A stretch of DNA of 64,000 nucleotides, from NCBI GenBank assembly GCA_023052935.1, contig CM041297.1:91915521-91979520 (forward strand), given 5' to 3'. Position numbers and translations under genes: made by a program. Below the pieces are notes generated by a model. That model was not told where the DNA came from and searched no databases. It was given only the letters and a program-made list of their open reading frames with translations. This stretch comes from Piezodorus guildinii. Taxonomy: Eukaryota; Arthropoda; Insecta; Hemiptera; Pentatomidae. Positions 1 through 9,834 of the stretch are shown here, one piece after another; the first letter of the stretch is position 1; each line of letters begins with the position of its first letter.

Positions 1-1
1 G

Positions 2-1111
2 ATTCTCCAATCTGATAAAGATGCTATGGAGTCAATACCAACGCCTAGTGAGCCTCGGCCTCCCCTGATATTCGTCAAAAATATAAAAAAATTTCAATTA
101 CTCTGCACCCAAATAAATAAAATTATTGATCCCGGCACTTACTCGTGCCTTAGCAGAAGTACTGATACTAAGATTTCTCCGGAAACAGCAGACTCATACC
201 GGAAAATCGTTAAATATCTGACGGACACGAAAGCAGAGTTTCACACCTACCAGCTTCGGCAGGAGCGCTCCTTGCGGGTAGTCATTAGAAATCTTCATCC
301 CTCAACGCCTGCTGAAGACATTGAAGAAGAATTGACGGCACTGGGTTTCAAGGTTCGTCAAATAACAAACGTTATGAAGGAAAATAGATCCGGCACCGAT
401 GGAACTAGGAAGATAGCTCTACCCCTCTTCTTCGTTGATTTAGAACCCTCACCTGGAGTTGAAAAGGTCTACGATATCCAAAGACTGTATTACACCAAAG
501 TAACAGTTGAAAAGCCGTACGTGAAGAAAGAAATGGTCCAATGCCACAACTGCCAGGCATATGGCCATACCAAGCACTACTGTCATCACTTGCCACGTTG
601 CGTGAAATGTGGAGACCCCCACAAATCTGATGAATGCATCAAATCAAGACAAACTCCAGCGGTGTGTGCGCTATGCCTGAAAGGACACCCAGCTAATTAT
701 AAAGGATGCCAGGTTTACAAAAATCTAAAACTGAAATTTCTGAAACCGCAGTCCACAGAATATTCCTCTACTCCAAGAAGAATAACTTCAAACCTCATCA
801 ACTCTAATGTGTCCTTTGCCCAACTTCTAGGAGGTGGTGAGAAAAATAAGAATTGTGAGGCCCTGCCGCAGGAACAACCAAAACCTCAACACCCCCAGCC
901 CCAACCTCAATATTCTCTTCCTCTAACCCAACCCGAGCCCCAAAAATCCCATCAACATCAAATTCCACTTATTCCTCCTCCATCTAACGCAACAGACATC
1001 ATCAGTCTCTTAACATCCTTTATCAATGAACTGAAATCAGTCGTGACTCCCCTACTATCTCTTCTAACTAACCTCGTATCCCACCTCATCACTTCTGCAA
1101 GAAATCCTTAA
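2..1111 (+). CDS. ORF1, Gag-like zinc-knuckle protein (N-terminus outside window)
   Basis: This is the first ORF of a Jockey-like LINE. The product is expected to bind element RNA and act as a nucleic-acid chaperone in the ribonucleoprotein particle. The frame is open from base 2, before the ATG at 26. The residues before that ATG (ILQSDKDA) align with residues 77-84 of the 437-residue ORF1 at 7814-9127, so about 76 residues lie outside the window. Visible parts are an RRM-like region around LRVVIRNLHPSTP, a PRE_C2HC-type segment, and three zinc knuckles starting CHNCQAYGHTKHYC, CVKCGDPH and CALCLKGH. A proline/glutamine-rich linker and a hydrophobic C-terminal tail follow. Compared with copy 2 it carries about nine extra residues (around NRSGTDGTRK) before the PRE_C2HC segment. 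The stop TAA is followed immediately by the ORF2 ATG in the same frame. Confidence 0.9.
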   Translation: MLQSDKDAMESIPTPSEPRPPLIFVKNIKKFQLLCTQINKIIDPGTYSCLSRSTDTKISPETADSYRKIVKYLTDTKAEFHTYQLRQERSLRVVIRNLHPSTPAEDIEEELTALGFKVRQITNVMKENRSGTDGTRKIALPLFFVDLEPSPGVEKVYDIQRLYYTKVTVEKPYVKKEMVQCHNCQAYGHTKHYCHHLPRCVKCGDPHKSDECIKSRQTPAVCALCLKGHPANYKGCQVYKNLKLKFLKPQSTEYSSTPRRITSNLINSNVSFAQLLGGGEKNKNCEALPQEQPKPQHPQPQPQYSLPLTQPEPQKSHQHQIPLIPPPSNATDIISLLTSFINELKSVVTPLLSLLTNLVSHLITSARNP

Positions 1112-3791
1112 ATGACCTCTTCCGAACCTATATCCCTACTCCTTTGGAATGCGAACGGTATTCGAAATCACACTAACGAACTAACAGTCTTTTTACAAGA
1201 AAAACATATAGACATAGCCTTAGTAACAGAAACCCGACTCACCAACTCACGGCTGTTTAACATCCCCAATTACAACATTTACCGAACGGACCACCCGGAC
1301 GGAACCGCACATGCTGGCACTGCTGTCATCATCCATCACTCCCTCTCCCATCATTCACACCCCTTACCGGTCCATAATTACCTACAACCTACAGCTGTAA
1401 CAGTCCGAGCTCTTTAACTTAACAATTGTTGCAGCATATTCCCCTCCAAAAATTCCATTTTCCGAATCCCAATTCAATTCATTCCTAAATTCCTTGGGAC
1501 ACCACTTTCTTGTAGGAGCAGATTTTAATGCAAAACACCAACAATGGGGAGCCAGAACCACAAACTCTCGCGGACGAATCCTGTTGTCTGCACTTAATTC
1601 TACTCGCAGCAATATCCTTCCTCCGGATTCTCCTACCTACTGGCCAACAGATCCCAACCGCAATCCTGACCTCCTAGACTTTTTCATTCATAAAGGTCTA
1701 GGCCCACTAAATTATTCTATATCTCGCCTCGATGACCTATCTTCAGATCACAGTCCAATACTCCTTACCCTTTCATTATCGCCCATTCCTAAACCGTCTC
1801 CACCCTCATTCATCAGAGGGCCAGTTCATTGGGACCTATTCCGTCAAATCTTAACCGACAATATTGATCTCAGAGTATCCCTCAAATCCCCTGAAGAACT
1901 GGATGAAGCTGTTAATACCTTTACTACCCTAATCCAACAAGCAGCTTGGACTTCATCTTCCCCTCTCTCTTCCACAAAATCCCGATGTAAAAATCCTTTA
2001 CCTCAAGAACTCCTGGACCTTATCCAATTCAAGCGCCGTTCTAGGACTATCTGGCAGAGGACCAGGCATCCTGATGACAGGAAATCATTCGATTATTATT
2101 GTAAATTAGTTAAAAATAGATTGACAACCTACAGATCCCAATCCTATAATTCCTATCTTTCCTCATTATCCACTTGTGACCATTCCCTCTGGAAAGCAAC
2201 TAAAAAAATCCTTAAATACCACCATATCTCTCATCCTCTCAAACGTCATGATGGTTCCTGGGCCTCGTCAGATGAGACTAGAGCAGAGGAATTTGCTAAA
2301 CATCTTGCAAACACATTCACTCCTCATCCTGAACTTAATCCTACCCACACAGCTGCAGTTGAAGACTCCCTCTCCTCGCCGATTCCTCTCTCTTTACCTC
2401 CTAAAGCTGTCAACCCCTCTGAGGTCAAATTCCTAATCGATAAACTTAAACCTCGAAAATCTCCGGGATTTGATGTCCTCACTTCCCAAATCATTAAACA
2501 ACTTCCAAAAAAGGCTATAGTATTCCTGACCTACATATATAACTGCATCCTCCGAACAACCCATTTTCCTCTGATGTGGAAACACTCAACCGTTATACTT
2601 TTCCTTAAACCGGGCAAACCTGTTAATCATACCTCATCCTATAGACCAATCAGCTTGCTCCCTATACTTTCCAAATTATTTGAGAAAATCCTTCTGAAAC
2701 GCATCCTTCCGTTAATCCAACTCGACAAAATCCCATCTCACCAGTTTGGTTTCCGCTCAGGCCACTCCACTGTTCACCAAGGTCTTCGAGTTGTTGACCA
2801 CATATCCTATGCCCTTGAAAGCAAGCAATATTGCACAGGTGCCTTTCTGGACATAGCACAAGCATTCGACCGGGTGTGGCACGATGGCTTGCTTTTCAAA
2901 CTAAAAACCGTATTACCCCAAGCCCTATATCTAATCCTTCGATCCTACCTCTCTAACCGCTCGGTCCGAGTCCGTTGTGGTTCTGAATTCTCAAGTTGTT
3001 ATCCGATAGAAGCCGGTGTTCCACAAGGTAGTGTCCTCGGTCCTATACTCTACATCTTATTCACCTCAGACATTCCCACCTTACCCGAAAACTTCCTGGC
3101 AACATTTGCCGATGATACAGCTATCCTCTCATCCCATCCAGATCCTGTTACGGCATCCTCAAACCTCCAATCACATCTCGATCTGATTGAAAAGTGGTGC
3201 AATCATTGGCGCATCAAAGTCAATGAATCAAAAAGCAAGCAAGTCACCTTTACCCTTCGACGCAGATCCTGCCCTTTTGTCCATTTTAACTCTATTCCTC
3301 TCACCTTTTCTGACACAGTCAAATACCTTGGTTTCCTCTTAGACAAAAGACTGACATGGAACCCCCATACTAGACTCAAACGACATGAACTCAATCGACG
3401 ATATGGCCAGCTATATAGACTACTAAACAGAAAATCTCATCTCTCAACGGACAACAAACTCTTAATTTACAAGACTATTCTTAAACCAATTTGGACCTAC
3501 GGACTTGAACTGTGGGGAACAGCAAAAGTTTCGAATATCAAACGTATCCAATCCTTTCAGTCTAAAGTCCTTAGAACAATAGTAGATGCCCCATATTATG
3601 TCACCAACAAAACCTTACACCATGACCTGAATATCCCATTTGTCTTTGATCTAATCCCCTCCAAATTCATAATCTTCCATCAGAAGCTTACTCACCTTCC
3701 TAATCCCTTGGCACACTCCCTATCCAGTACCAAACATCCCTATAAACCTCCTCGTAGGTTGAAGCGGCAGTGGCCCAGAGATCTTTTGTAA
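1112..3791 (+). pseudogene. ORF2 endonuclease/reverse transcriptase with one frameshift
   Basis: This is the second ORF of the LINE. It would nick target DNA with an APE-type endonuclease and copy element RNA by target-primed reverse transcription. The N-terminal part (1112-1417) has LLWNANGIRNHTNEL and ALVTETRLT. Near 1411 the frame shifts, consistent with one extra base after TVRA, and continues as LFNLTIVAAYSPPK up to 3791. The rest is open: GADFNAKHQQWG, DFFIHKGL and SSDHSPILL complete the endonuclease. The reverse transcriptase shows FLDIAQAFDRVWH (motif A), AGVPQGSVLGP (motif B) and FADDTAIL (motif C). The C-terminal end PRRLKRQWPRDLL matches the other copies. Total length is close to the 889 residues of the intact copy. 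It is inactive as written unless the shift is a sequencing error. Confidence 0.9.
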
Positions 3792-3919
3792 TTATGTTAT
3801 TGGAGTGCTGGCAATGGCCATGGTATGAATGATTTATTCTATCTCTAATACTCATTGCCCCAGAAGGTGGCAGATTGTATTATCTCTTCATAAAACAAAT
3901 TAAAAAAAAAAAAAAAAAA

Positions 3920-4104
3920 CTAACATAGATCATGTTTAATATTTAATCGTTATTATATATACAGGCACACACCACTTCTAAATTATGCTCTTGCATATAA
4001 AATCACGGTTCATTTTTTGTATGGGATATTTTAAATTGTAGGTCCTGTTTCTTCATTTATTTATTTTATGTGGTTTAAATTTACATTTTACATTATAATA
4101 AAAG

Positions 4105-4191
<87 letters not shown>

Positions 4192-4673
4192 CATCGTAAA
4201 TAACCTCTTTCTTACGGTGAATGATGAAGAAAAAAAAAACGATGTTAACTAACATGTTATTTTAAACCGACGTAACACGTGCTATTTTTAAACGAAATAA
4301 CTTTATCTCGTGTCCAATAAGGTAGGTTCTTTTTTGCTTTCTATTATTCTATTGTCATTTATTTACCTCACTGGGAATCCTGCATCACCATATATATTGA
4401 GGCTAGTCGGGATTCTCAGATGTCCATGACCGATTTTAAAATTAGTAAAATATATGTACTTCCTATTTGGCGGAATCTCTCTCTATCTTGTTTCTTCTTT
4501 AAGATTGTCTTCGGGATTGATGCGGTATGCTGTGTACTGTAGCAACTCAGCGAAGTTGAGCAGCAGATCCAAATTGGAATTTCCTCCTGCCTCTGAAAGA
4601 TATTTCACGGATGATGTTAACCTAATTGATAGCAATAATAAGATTATCAGAAATACATTATTATAACATGTAT

Positions 4674-4677
<4 letters not shown>
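3920..4677. repeat. A/T-rich spacer with (TA)n microsatellite at 4109-4187
   Basis: This is the spacer between family A copies 1 and 2. Alternating TA fills 4109-4187 and then becomes TACATACAT. No gene is recognisable. The short open frames here contain no known motif and partly run into the poly(T) tail of the next element. Confidence 0.85.
4666..4677. repeat. Left TSD of family A copy 2
   Basis: ACATGTATAATT here matches 9450-9461 exactly. It precedes the poly(T) run (the tail of a minus-strand LINE). The last TT could also belong to the tail. Confidence 0.9.
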
Positions 4678-4718
<41 letters not shown>

Positions 4719-4972
4719 TCGTATATATTACAATTTGTCATAATAGACGATAATAATAGTGCTACAGGATCTCATTCATACAATATTTACAATATAAACA
4801 AAAGGAAAGTCAAATTACATAAAATAAAATCAAAATAAGTAAACGTATACAATAACAAAATTAAGTAGACAAAATAAATACAAATAAATGAAGTTAACAA
4901 ATAAATAAACAAAACATGTCACATTCATACCTATGTACAATATTTACAATCAGCTCGGGAACCCCGGACGGG

Positions 4973-5002
4973 GCTTGTCCCCCCACTTGTGGAAGGACAA
5001 GC
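4973..5002. other. Conserved 3'-UTR hairpin of family A
   Basis: GCTTGTCC (4973-4980) pairs with GGACAAGC (4995-5002). At the same place copy 3 has GCTTTTCC and GGAAAAAGC (45677-45705). The inner pair changed on both sides (G:C to T:A), which is a compensatory change, while the loop CCCCACTTGTG is conserved. LINE reverse transcriptases often recognise structured 3' UTRs, so this could be the template-recognition element. Confidence 0.55.
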
Positions 5003-5143
5003 AGAGTCCAAAGGATCCCAGCGCCTCCCTCTCAGCCGCATCACTGGTGAGAGCCAGCGGAAGCTAAGTGAGGGCGCCATAGCCACAATCACACCGCACT
5101 TGAGAGGAGAATCTGACCAGTGTCAGAACTCCAGCATATGTAT

Positions 5144-7813
5144 TTACAATATATCTCGGGGCCACTGCCGTTTCAACCTTCTAGGTGGGTTGTATGGATG
5201 AGTGGAGCTGGATAGGGATCGTGCTAAAGGATTAGGATGATGAATGAGGTTCTGATGGAATTTGGAAAATTTGGATGGAATTAGGTCTGAGATAAATGGA
5301 ACATTAAGGTCGTGGTGCAAGGTATAGTTGGATACATAATAAGGAGCATTTACTATTATTCGGAGGACTTCGGATTGAAAGGATTGAATGCGTTTGATGT
5401 TAGAACGTTTAGCTGTCCCCCACAGTTCAAGTCCGTAGGTCCAGATGGGCTTCAGTATTGTCTTATAAATTAATAATTTGTTGTCAACTGTAAGTTCAGA
5501 TTTTCTGTTTAACAGTCTGTATAACTGTCCGAATCGTCGATTGAGTTCTTTTCTTTTAAGTCTTGTATGTGGGTTCCACGTCAGTCTTTTGTCAAGTAGT
5601 AAGCCAAGATAGCGGACTGTATCTGAAGGAGGAATAGGAATGGAATTGAAGTAAACTGGCGGACAGGAGTTTCGTCGAAGAGTGAAGGTTACATGTTTGC
5701 ATTTGGCCTCGTTCACCTTTATGCGCCAAGCACCACACCAGTCTTCGATAAGACAAAGGTGTCTTTGCAGGATTAAGGATGCGGTTTCGGGATCGGAACT
5801 GGATGATAGGATGGCGGTGTCATCTGCAAATGTTGCCAGAAAGGTGTCAGGATGATTAGGAATATCAGCGGTGTAAAGGATGTAGAGAACGGGTCCCAGG
5901 ACGCTGCCCTGAGGAACACCGGCCTCAACGGGATAAAAGTTGGAAAATTCTACACCACAGCGTACTTGGAGATAGGATCTTAGAATGAGGTAGAGAGACT
6001 GGGGTAAATGCGTTTTAAGCTTGAAGAGTAATCCAGCGTGCCATACCCGGTCAAAAGCTTGCGCTATGTCCAGAAACGCACCAGAACAATACTCTTTACA
6101 TTCGAGGGCTGAGGAAATATGGTCTACAATTCGGAGTCCTTGTTGAACAGTGGAATGATGAGAGCGGAAACCAAACTGGTGGGAAGGAAGGTTGTGAGAT
6201 TCTAATATAGGCAGGATTCGTTTTAGAAGAAGCTTTTCGAAGATTTTTGAGAGGATGGGGAGTAGACTTATAGGTCTGTAGGATGAAGTGTTACTGGAAG
6301 GTTTACCTGGTTTTAGGAATAGAATGATTGTGGAATGTTTCCATAAGAGAGGAAAATAGGTGGTGCGAAGGATGCAGTTGTAGATGTATGTAAGAAAAAT
6401 AATGGCTTTCTGGGGAAGTTGTCGCAGGATCTGGGGGGTAAGGAGATCGTGTCCAGGAGATTTACGAAGGGGCAGTTTTTGAAGAAGATATTTCACCTCA
6501 GATGGATTAATAGCTTTAGGAGGTAGGGAAAGAGGTATTGGTGAGAAAAGGAATTCTTGAACTGTTGTGGTATGATTTCTGTTGGATTCCGGGTGAGGAG
6601 TGAATACTTTGGAGAGGTGTGTGGCGAATTCCTCGGCTTTATCTTCATCAGACGCAGCCCAGGAGTCATCACCACGCAGGAGAGGATGGGAAACTTTATG
6701 GTATTTTAGGATCTTTTTGGTCACATTCCACAGGGAATTATCTCGAGCTGATAGAGAGGAGAGGTAGGAATTAAAGGACTGGGAACGGAAGGTCGCCAAC
6801 TCCCGCTTTAATTGCCTACAATAAAAGTTATAGGAGCAGCGATCTGTTGGGTGTCGGGTTCTTTGCCATAATGATCTGGCTCGGCGTTTTGCATGGATGA
6901 GGTCAGCTAGGTGTTGAGGTAAATGGTTTTGCTGAGGAGTTCTATTGGAGTGCTTAGGAGAGGAGGCAGTCCAGACAGCTTGTTGAATGGCGGTTGTTAA
7001 CGAGTAGACGGAATCATCAAGGTCATCTGGTGTTTTGAGGGTCACACTGAGGTCAATATTATCGGTGAGGATTTGGCGGAAGAGGTTCCAGTTGACAGGG
7101 CCTCGGATAAATGATGGTGGAATGGGTTTCGGAATAGGAGTTAGAGATACTTTAAGGATCAGTGGACTATGGTCAGAGGATAGTTCATCAAGGCGAGTTA
7201 CGGAATAGTTCAGGGAGCCTAATCCGCTGTGGATGAAGAAGTCGAGGATATCTGGATTACGGTTAGGATCTGTTGGCCAGTAGGTAGGGGAGTCAGGAGG
7301 TATGAGGTTAAAATTTCGGGAATTCAGAGCAGTCAGCAAATTTCTTCCACGAGAATTCGTGGTTCTAGAACCCCACTGCTGGTGCTTGGCGTTTAGATCT
7401 CCACCCAGAATAAAATGATTTCCTAAGGAATCCAGGAAGGATGCAAATTCGGTGTTGGAAATGGAGTGTTTGGGAGGGCAATATGCTGATGTAATAGTTA
7501 CCGGATAGGAAAAAGTCTTGATTACTATTGCTGTGGCTTGCAGGAAATCATAGGTAGGAAGTGGAAGTAAATGATGAGAGAGGGATTGGTGGACAATGAT
7601 AGCAGAACCGGCATGAGCTTTGCCGTCTGGGTGGTCTGTACGGTATGTTATGTACTGCGGTATTTTGAAAAGCTGTTTAGTGGTTAGTCTAGTTTCAGTA
7701 ATAAGTGCAACGTCAATTGTTTTGTCTTCCAACAACGCTGTCAGTTCGTCAGTGTGATTTCTAACACCATTCGCATTCCAAAGGAGAATGGATAAGGAAT
7801 TAGATGAGGTCAT
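5144..7813 (-). CDS. ORF2, endonuclease/reverse transcriptase, 889 aa
   Basis: This is an open reading frame encoding the retrotransposition enzyme of family A copy 2. The endonuclease spans residues 8-220: LLWNANGVRNHTDEL, ITETRLT (37-43), ITSAYCPP, GGDLNAKHQQWG (137-148), DILDFFIHSGL and LSSDHSPLIL (211-220). The reverse transcriptase spans about 440-745: FLDIAQAFDRVWH (catalytic D582), AGVPQGSVLGP (631-641) and TFADDTAIL (D664, D665). A C-terminal region without an RNase H signature ends in PRRLKRQWPRDIL. Between motifs A and B, RSYLQVRCG replaces RSYLSNRSVRVRCG of copy 1, an in-frame loss of about five residues that may impair the enzyme. The start ATG directly follows the ORF1 stop (TAAATG) in the same frame, so translation probably depends on reinitiation or readthrough. 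Confidence 0.93.
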   Translation of the reverse strand: MTSSNSLSILLWNANGVRNHTDELTALLEDKTIDVALITETRLTTKQLFKIPQYITYRTDHPDGKAHAGSAIIVHQSLSHHLLPLPTYDFLQATAIVIKTFSYPVTITSAYCPPKHSISNTEFASFLDSLGNHFILGGDLNAKHQQWGSRTTNSRGRNLLTALNSRNFNLIPPDSPTYWPTDPNRNPDILDFFIHSGLGSLNYSVTRLDELSSDHSPLILKVSLTPIPKPIPPSFIRGPVNWNLFRQILTDNIDLSVTLKTPDDLDDSVYSLTTAIQQAVWTASSPKHSNRTPQQNHLPQHLADLIHAKRRARSLWQRTRHPTDRCSYNFYCRQLKRELATFRSQSFNSYLSSLSARDNSLWNVTKKILKYHKVSHPLLRGDDSWAASDEDKAEEFATHLSKVFTPHPESNRNHTTTVQEFLFSPIPLSLPPKAINPSEVKYLLQKLPLRKSPGHDLLTPQILRQLPQKAIIFLTYIYNCILRTTYFPLLWKHSTIILFLKPGKPSSNTSSYRPISLLPILSKIFEKLLLKRILPILESHNLPSHQFGFRSHHSTVQQGLRIVDHISSALECKEYCSGAFLDIAQAFDRVWHAGLLFKLKTHLPQSLYLILRSYLQVRCGVEFSNFYPVEAGVPQGSVLGPVLYILYTADIPNHPDTFLATFADDTAILSSSSDPETASLILQRHLCLIEDWCGAWRIKVNEAKCKHVTFTLRRNSCPPVYFNSIPIPPSDTVRYLGLLLDKRLTWNPHTRLKRKELNRRFGQLYRLLNRKSELTVDNKLLIYKTILKPIWTYGLELWGTAKRSNIKRIQSFQSEVLRIIVNAPYYVSNYTLHHDLNVPFISDLIPSKFSKFHQNLIHHPNPLARSLSSSTHPYNPPRRLKRQWPRDIL

Positions 7814-9127
7814 TTATGGTTTTTGTAAGGCAGGAATGAGATTTGATACAAGGTTCGTAAGGAGTGATATTAGAGGCATAACAAGGGATTTGATTTCGGA
7901 GATGAAGGATGTCATGAGACTGGTAAGGTCTGTGACATTTGATGGAGAAGGGATATGGGAAATTTGATGTTGAGGAGTTTTTTGAAGAATAGGAAAATTT
8001 TGTGGAATAGTTTGTTGTGGAATAGGTGGATTATGCTGAGGTAAACGTTGTTTCGGCAGGGCCTCGGCTTCATTACTCTGGTCCCCACCTCCAAGTAAGT
8101 GGGCAAATGAGACATTGGAATCTACAAATTTAGATGGTTCTCTTCTAGATCTTGTTATTCTTGCTGTTTCTGGTTCTTGAGGTTTTTGAAATCTGGTCTT
8201 TAGATTTTTATATATTTGGCATCCCTTGTAGTTGGCTGGATGGTCCTTGAGGCAATGAGCACATACTGCGGGTGATGACTTCGGTTTAGTGCATTCTCCT
8301 GTCCTATGCTCTTCTCCGCATTTCACACAGCGTGGTATATGGTGGCAATAAGATTTAGTATGGCCATATGCCTGACAATTATGGCATTGGACTATATCCT
8401 TCTTCATGTAGGGCTTCTCTACTCTTACACAGCTGTAGTACAGTCGTTTAAGATCATAGATTTTTTCCACTCCTGTCGATGGTTCTAGATCAACAAAAAA
8501 CATTGGAAGTTGAACTTTATCTTTCAAAACGTTGGTGACTTGGCGCACCTTATATCCCATCTCCATCAGTTCTTCTTTAATAACTTCAGTTGGTGTCGAG
8601 GGATGCAAGTTTCTTATTACAACCCTCAGTGCTCTCTCCTGGCGTAGCTGATAAGTATGGAACTCGGCCTTGGTGTCTGTCAGATATTTTACTACTTTCC
8701 TGTAGGTTTCAGCACTATCCGGAGATATTTTAGTGTCATTTGTTCTATTCAGACATGAGTAGCTACCAGGGTTGGTTAATTTATTAAGTTGTGCACAAAG
8801 AAGTTGAAAATTTTTAATATTTTTGACAAATATCGGGGGAGGTGGTGGTTCCCTTGGTGTAGGGGCAGATTCCATGTCTTCTTTTTCACTATGGAGGATT
8901 TGAAATGGATTCGGTGTGAAAAAAGGAGATTCATCTGTCATCTCCTGTGATGATGGGCCAGGCTGGGGTTCAGATTTCAAAGTGTTACTTGAAGGGTTCG
9001 CTTGTGTTGGTAACTTCTTATTGTTATCACGACGGGGTCTTTGTTTAGTGGGAGACGAATTTGAACCTGCTGATCTTGATCTTTTACTTGCCGTTTTAGA
9101 AGACATCACTTGATGAAAATATCGCAT
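7814..9127 (-). CDS. ORF1, Gag-like zinc-knuckle protein, 437 aa
   Basis: This is the complete ORF1 of family A copy 2. The N-terminus is basic and serine-rich (KTASKRSRSAG, TKQRPRRDNNKK), probably for nuclear entry or RNA binding. An acidic/proline stretch follows, then an RRM-like fold at about 99-205 (IFVKNIKNF and LRVVIRNLHPSTP) overlapping a PRE_C2HC-type segment. Three zinc knuckles lie at 248-261 (CHNCQAYGHTKSYC), 267-279 (CVKCGEEHRTGEC) and 289-303 (CAHCLKDHPANYKGC). The last 40 residues are hydrophobic (MTSFISEIKSLVMPLISLL), perhaps for multimerisation. I chose the ATG at 9127 because the next upstream sequence is A/T-rich 5' UTR; a second ATG seven codons on (MSSKTASK) is an alternative start that copy 3 also keeps. 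Confidence 0.92.
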   Translation of the reverse strand: MRYFHQVMSSKTASKRSRSAGSNSSPTKQRPRRDNNKKLPTQANPSSNTLKSEPQPGPSSQEMTDESPFFTPNPFQILHSEKEDMESAPTPREPPPPPIFVKNIKNFQLLCAQLNKLTNPGSYSCLNRTNDTKISPDSAETYRKVVKYLTDTKAEFHTYQLRQERALRVVIRNLHPSTPTEVIKEELMEMGYKVRQVTNVLKDKVQLPMFFVDLEPSTGVEKIYDLKRLYYSCVRVEKPYMKKDIVQCHNCQAYGHTKSYCHHIPRCVKCGEEHRTGECTKPKSSPAVCAHCLKDHPANYKGCQIYKNLKTRFQKPQEPETARITRSRREPSKFVDSNVSFAHLLGGGDQSNEAEALPKQRLPQHNPPIPQQTIPQNFPILQKTPQHQISHIPSPSNVTDLTSLMTSFISEIKSLVMPLISLLTNLVSNLIPALQKP

Positions 9128-9449
9128 TTCATATATAAAAAAAAGATAGTAATATGAGAATGTTAAAGGGAAACAAGTAATAAGTATATATTCCCAATAC
9201 CAGCAATCAGCTGATATGAGGAAATATGGCTACCCTTTGTGTCAAGCCTATTGACTCTGCATTCACTGTTTGCGGTAAAAAAAAATTACTCTGCTTACCG
9301 AAATAATACTCCAAACCTTACTGCTGTTGATGTCCAAAAAGCTGGCAGCTTTTTCGAGACTGGAATCGATGAAAATCCTTTTGAAAAATCAAAAATCTCA
9401 GAGACGAAGTTAAGTGCGACTGTTACCATCTGGCGCATCAGCTGATCTC
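9128..9449 (-). other. 5' UTR of family A copy 2
   Basis: This is the untranslated leader between the 5' end fixed by the TSD and the ORF1 ATG. It corresponds to 49808-50120 in copy 3 and shares the block CAATCAGCTGATATGA (plus-strand reading) and several shorter blocks with it. Jockey-clade elements carry an internal promoter in this region, but no core promoter motif is asserted here. Confidence 0.7.
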
Positions 9450-9461
9450 ACATGTATAATT
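9450..9461. repeat. Right TSD of family A copy 2
   Basis: ACATGTATAATT matches 4666-4677 exactly and fixes the 5' end of the element at 9449. Confidence 0.9.
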
Positions 9462-9834
9462 AATAAATGGATATGAAGGAGTTCTTTAATAGGAAATCAG
9501 CATATCTCACGTAATCAGGGAATGTTTAGTAGTTTGCTCTTTTTTTATTATTTTCATTACCTGCGTATTATAATATTGTGATATCCTAGTAATCGATCGA
9601 TATCTTAAAGTATTATCCATGTTTATAACTACTCACTAGAATAATTAATAACTAATTCAAAACAATAATTAAAACAAAAACCTTGCATGAAGCAGACGAC
9701 TTTTAATACCTTTGTTCTTAAAATGAATTCAATTACTTAAAAATAATGTTAGAGATGAAGAAAGAGTATAGAATTACTTTGAGTTTCGATAGAAAAATGT
9801 TTCATTATATAATCTTTTTTATTATTATCTAGAA

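Larger units (their letters stand above)
1..3919 (+). mobile_element. Jockey-like non-LTR retrotransposon, family A copy 1 (5' end outside window)
   Basis: The body holds ORF1 and ORF2 head to tail, a short 3' UTR of about 110 bp and an A tail at 3902-3919. The order Gag-like ORF1, then endonuclease plus reverse transcriptase, then poly(A) is that of Jockey-clade LINEs. The element enters from the left edge, so its 5' end and TSD cannot be seen. Its 3' UTR shows no resemblance to those of copies 2 and 3, which are about 430-460 bp long and share a GC-rich hairpin, so this copy belongs to a different subfamily. Confidence 0.93.
4678..9449 (-). mobile_element. Jockey-like non-LTR retrotransposon, family A copy 2, full length with open ORFs
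   Basis: This complete element of about 4.77 kb is in minus orientation. From its 5' end (9449) it has a 5' UTR of about 320 bp, ORF1 (9127-7814), ORF2 (7813-5144), a 3' UTR of about 425 bp, and a tail seen as T to 4716. The TSD ACATGTATAATT occurs at 4666-4677 and 9450-9461. The perfect TSD, long tail and two open ORFs suggest a fairly recent insertion. Its 5' UTR shares short motifs with copy 3, which fits a conserved internal promoter region, although no promoter was demonstrated. Confidence 0.95.

Noticed and set aside
8306..8488. Plus-strand frame opposite ORF1 of family A copy 2 (and similar ones at 48993, 49602, 8916, 47632, 46397)
   Set aside because: Antisense shadows of the retrotransposon ORFs.
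9239..9445. 68-codon plus-strand frame next to the end of family A copy 2
   Set aside because: It lies antisense in the element's 5' UTR and has no motif.
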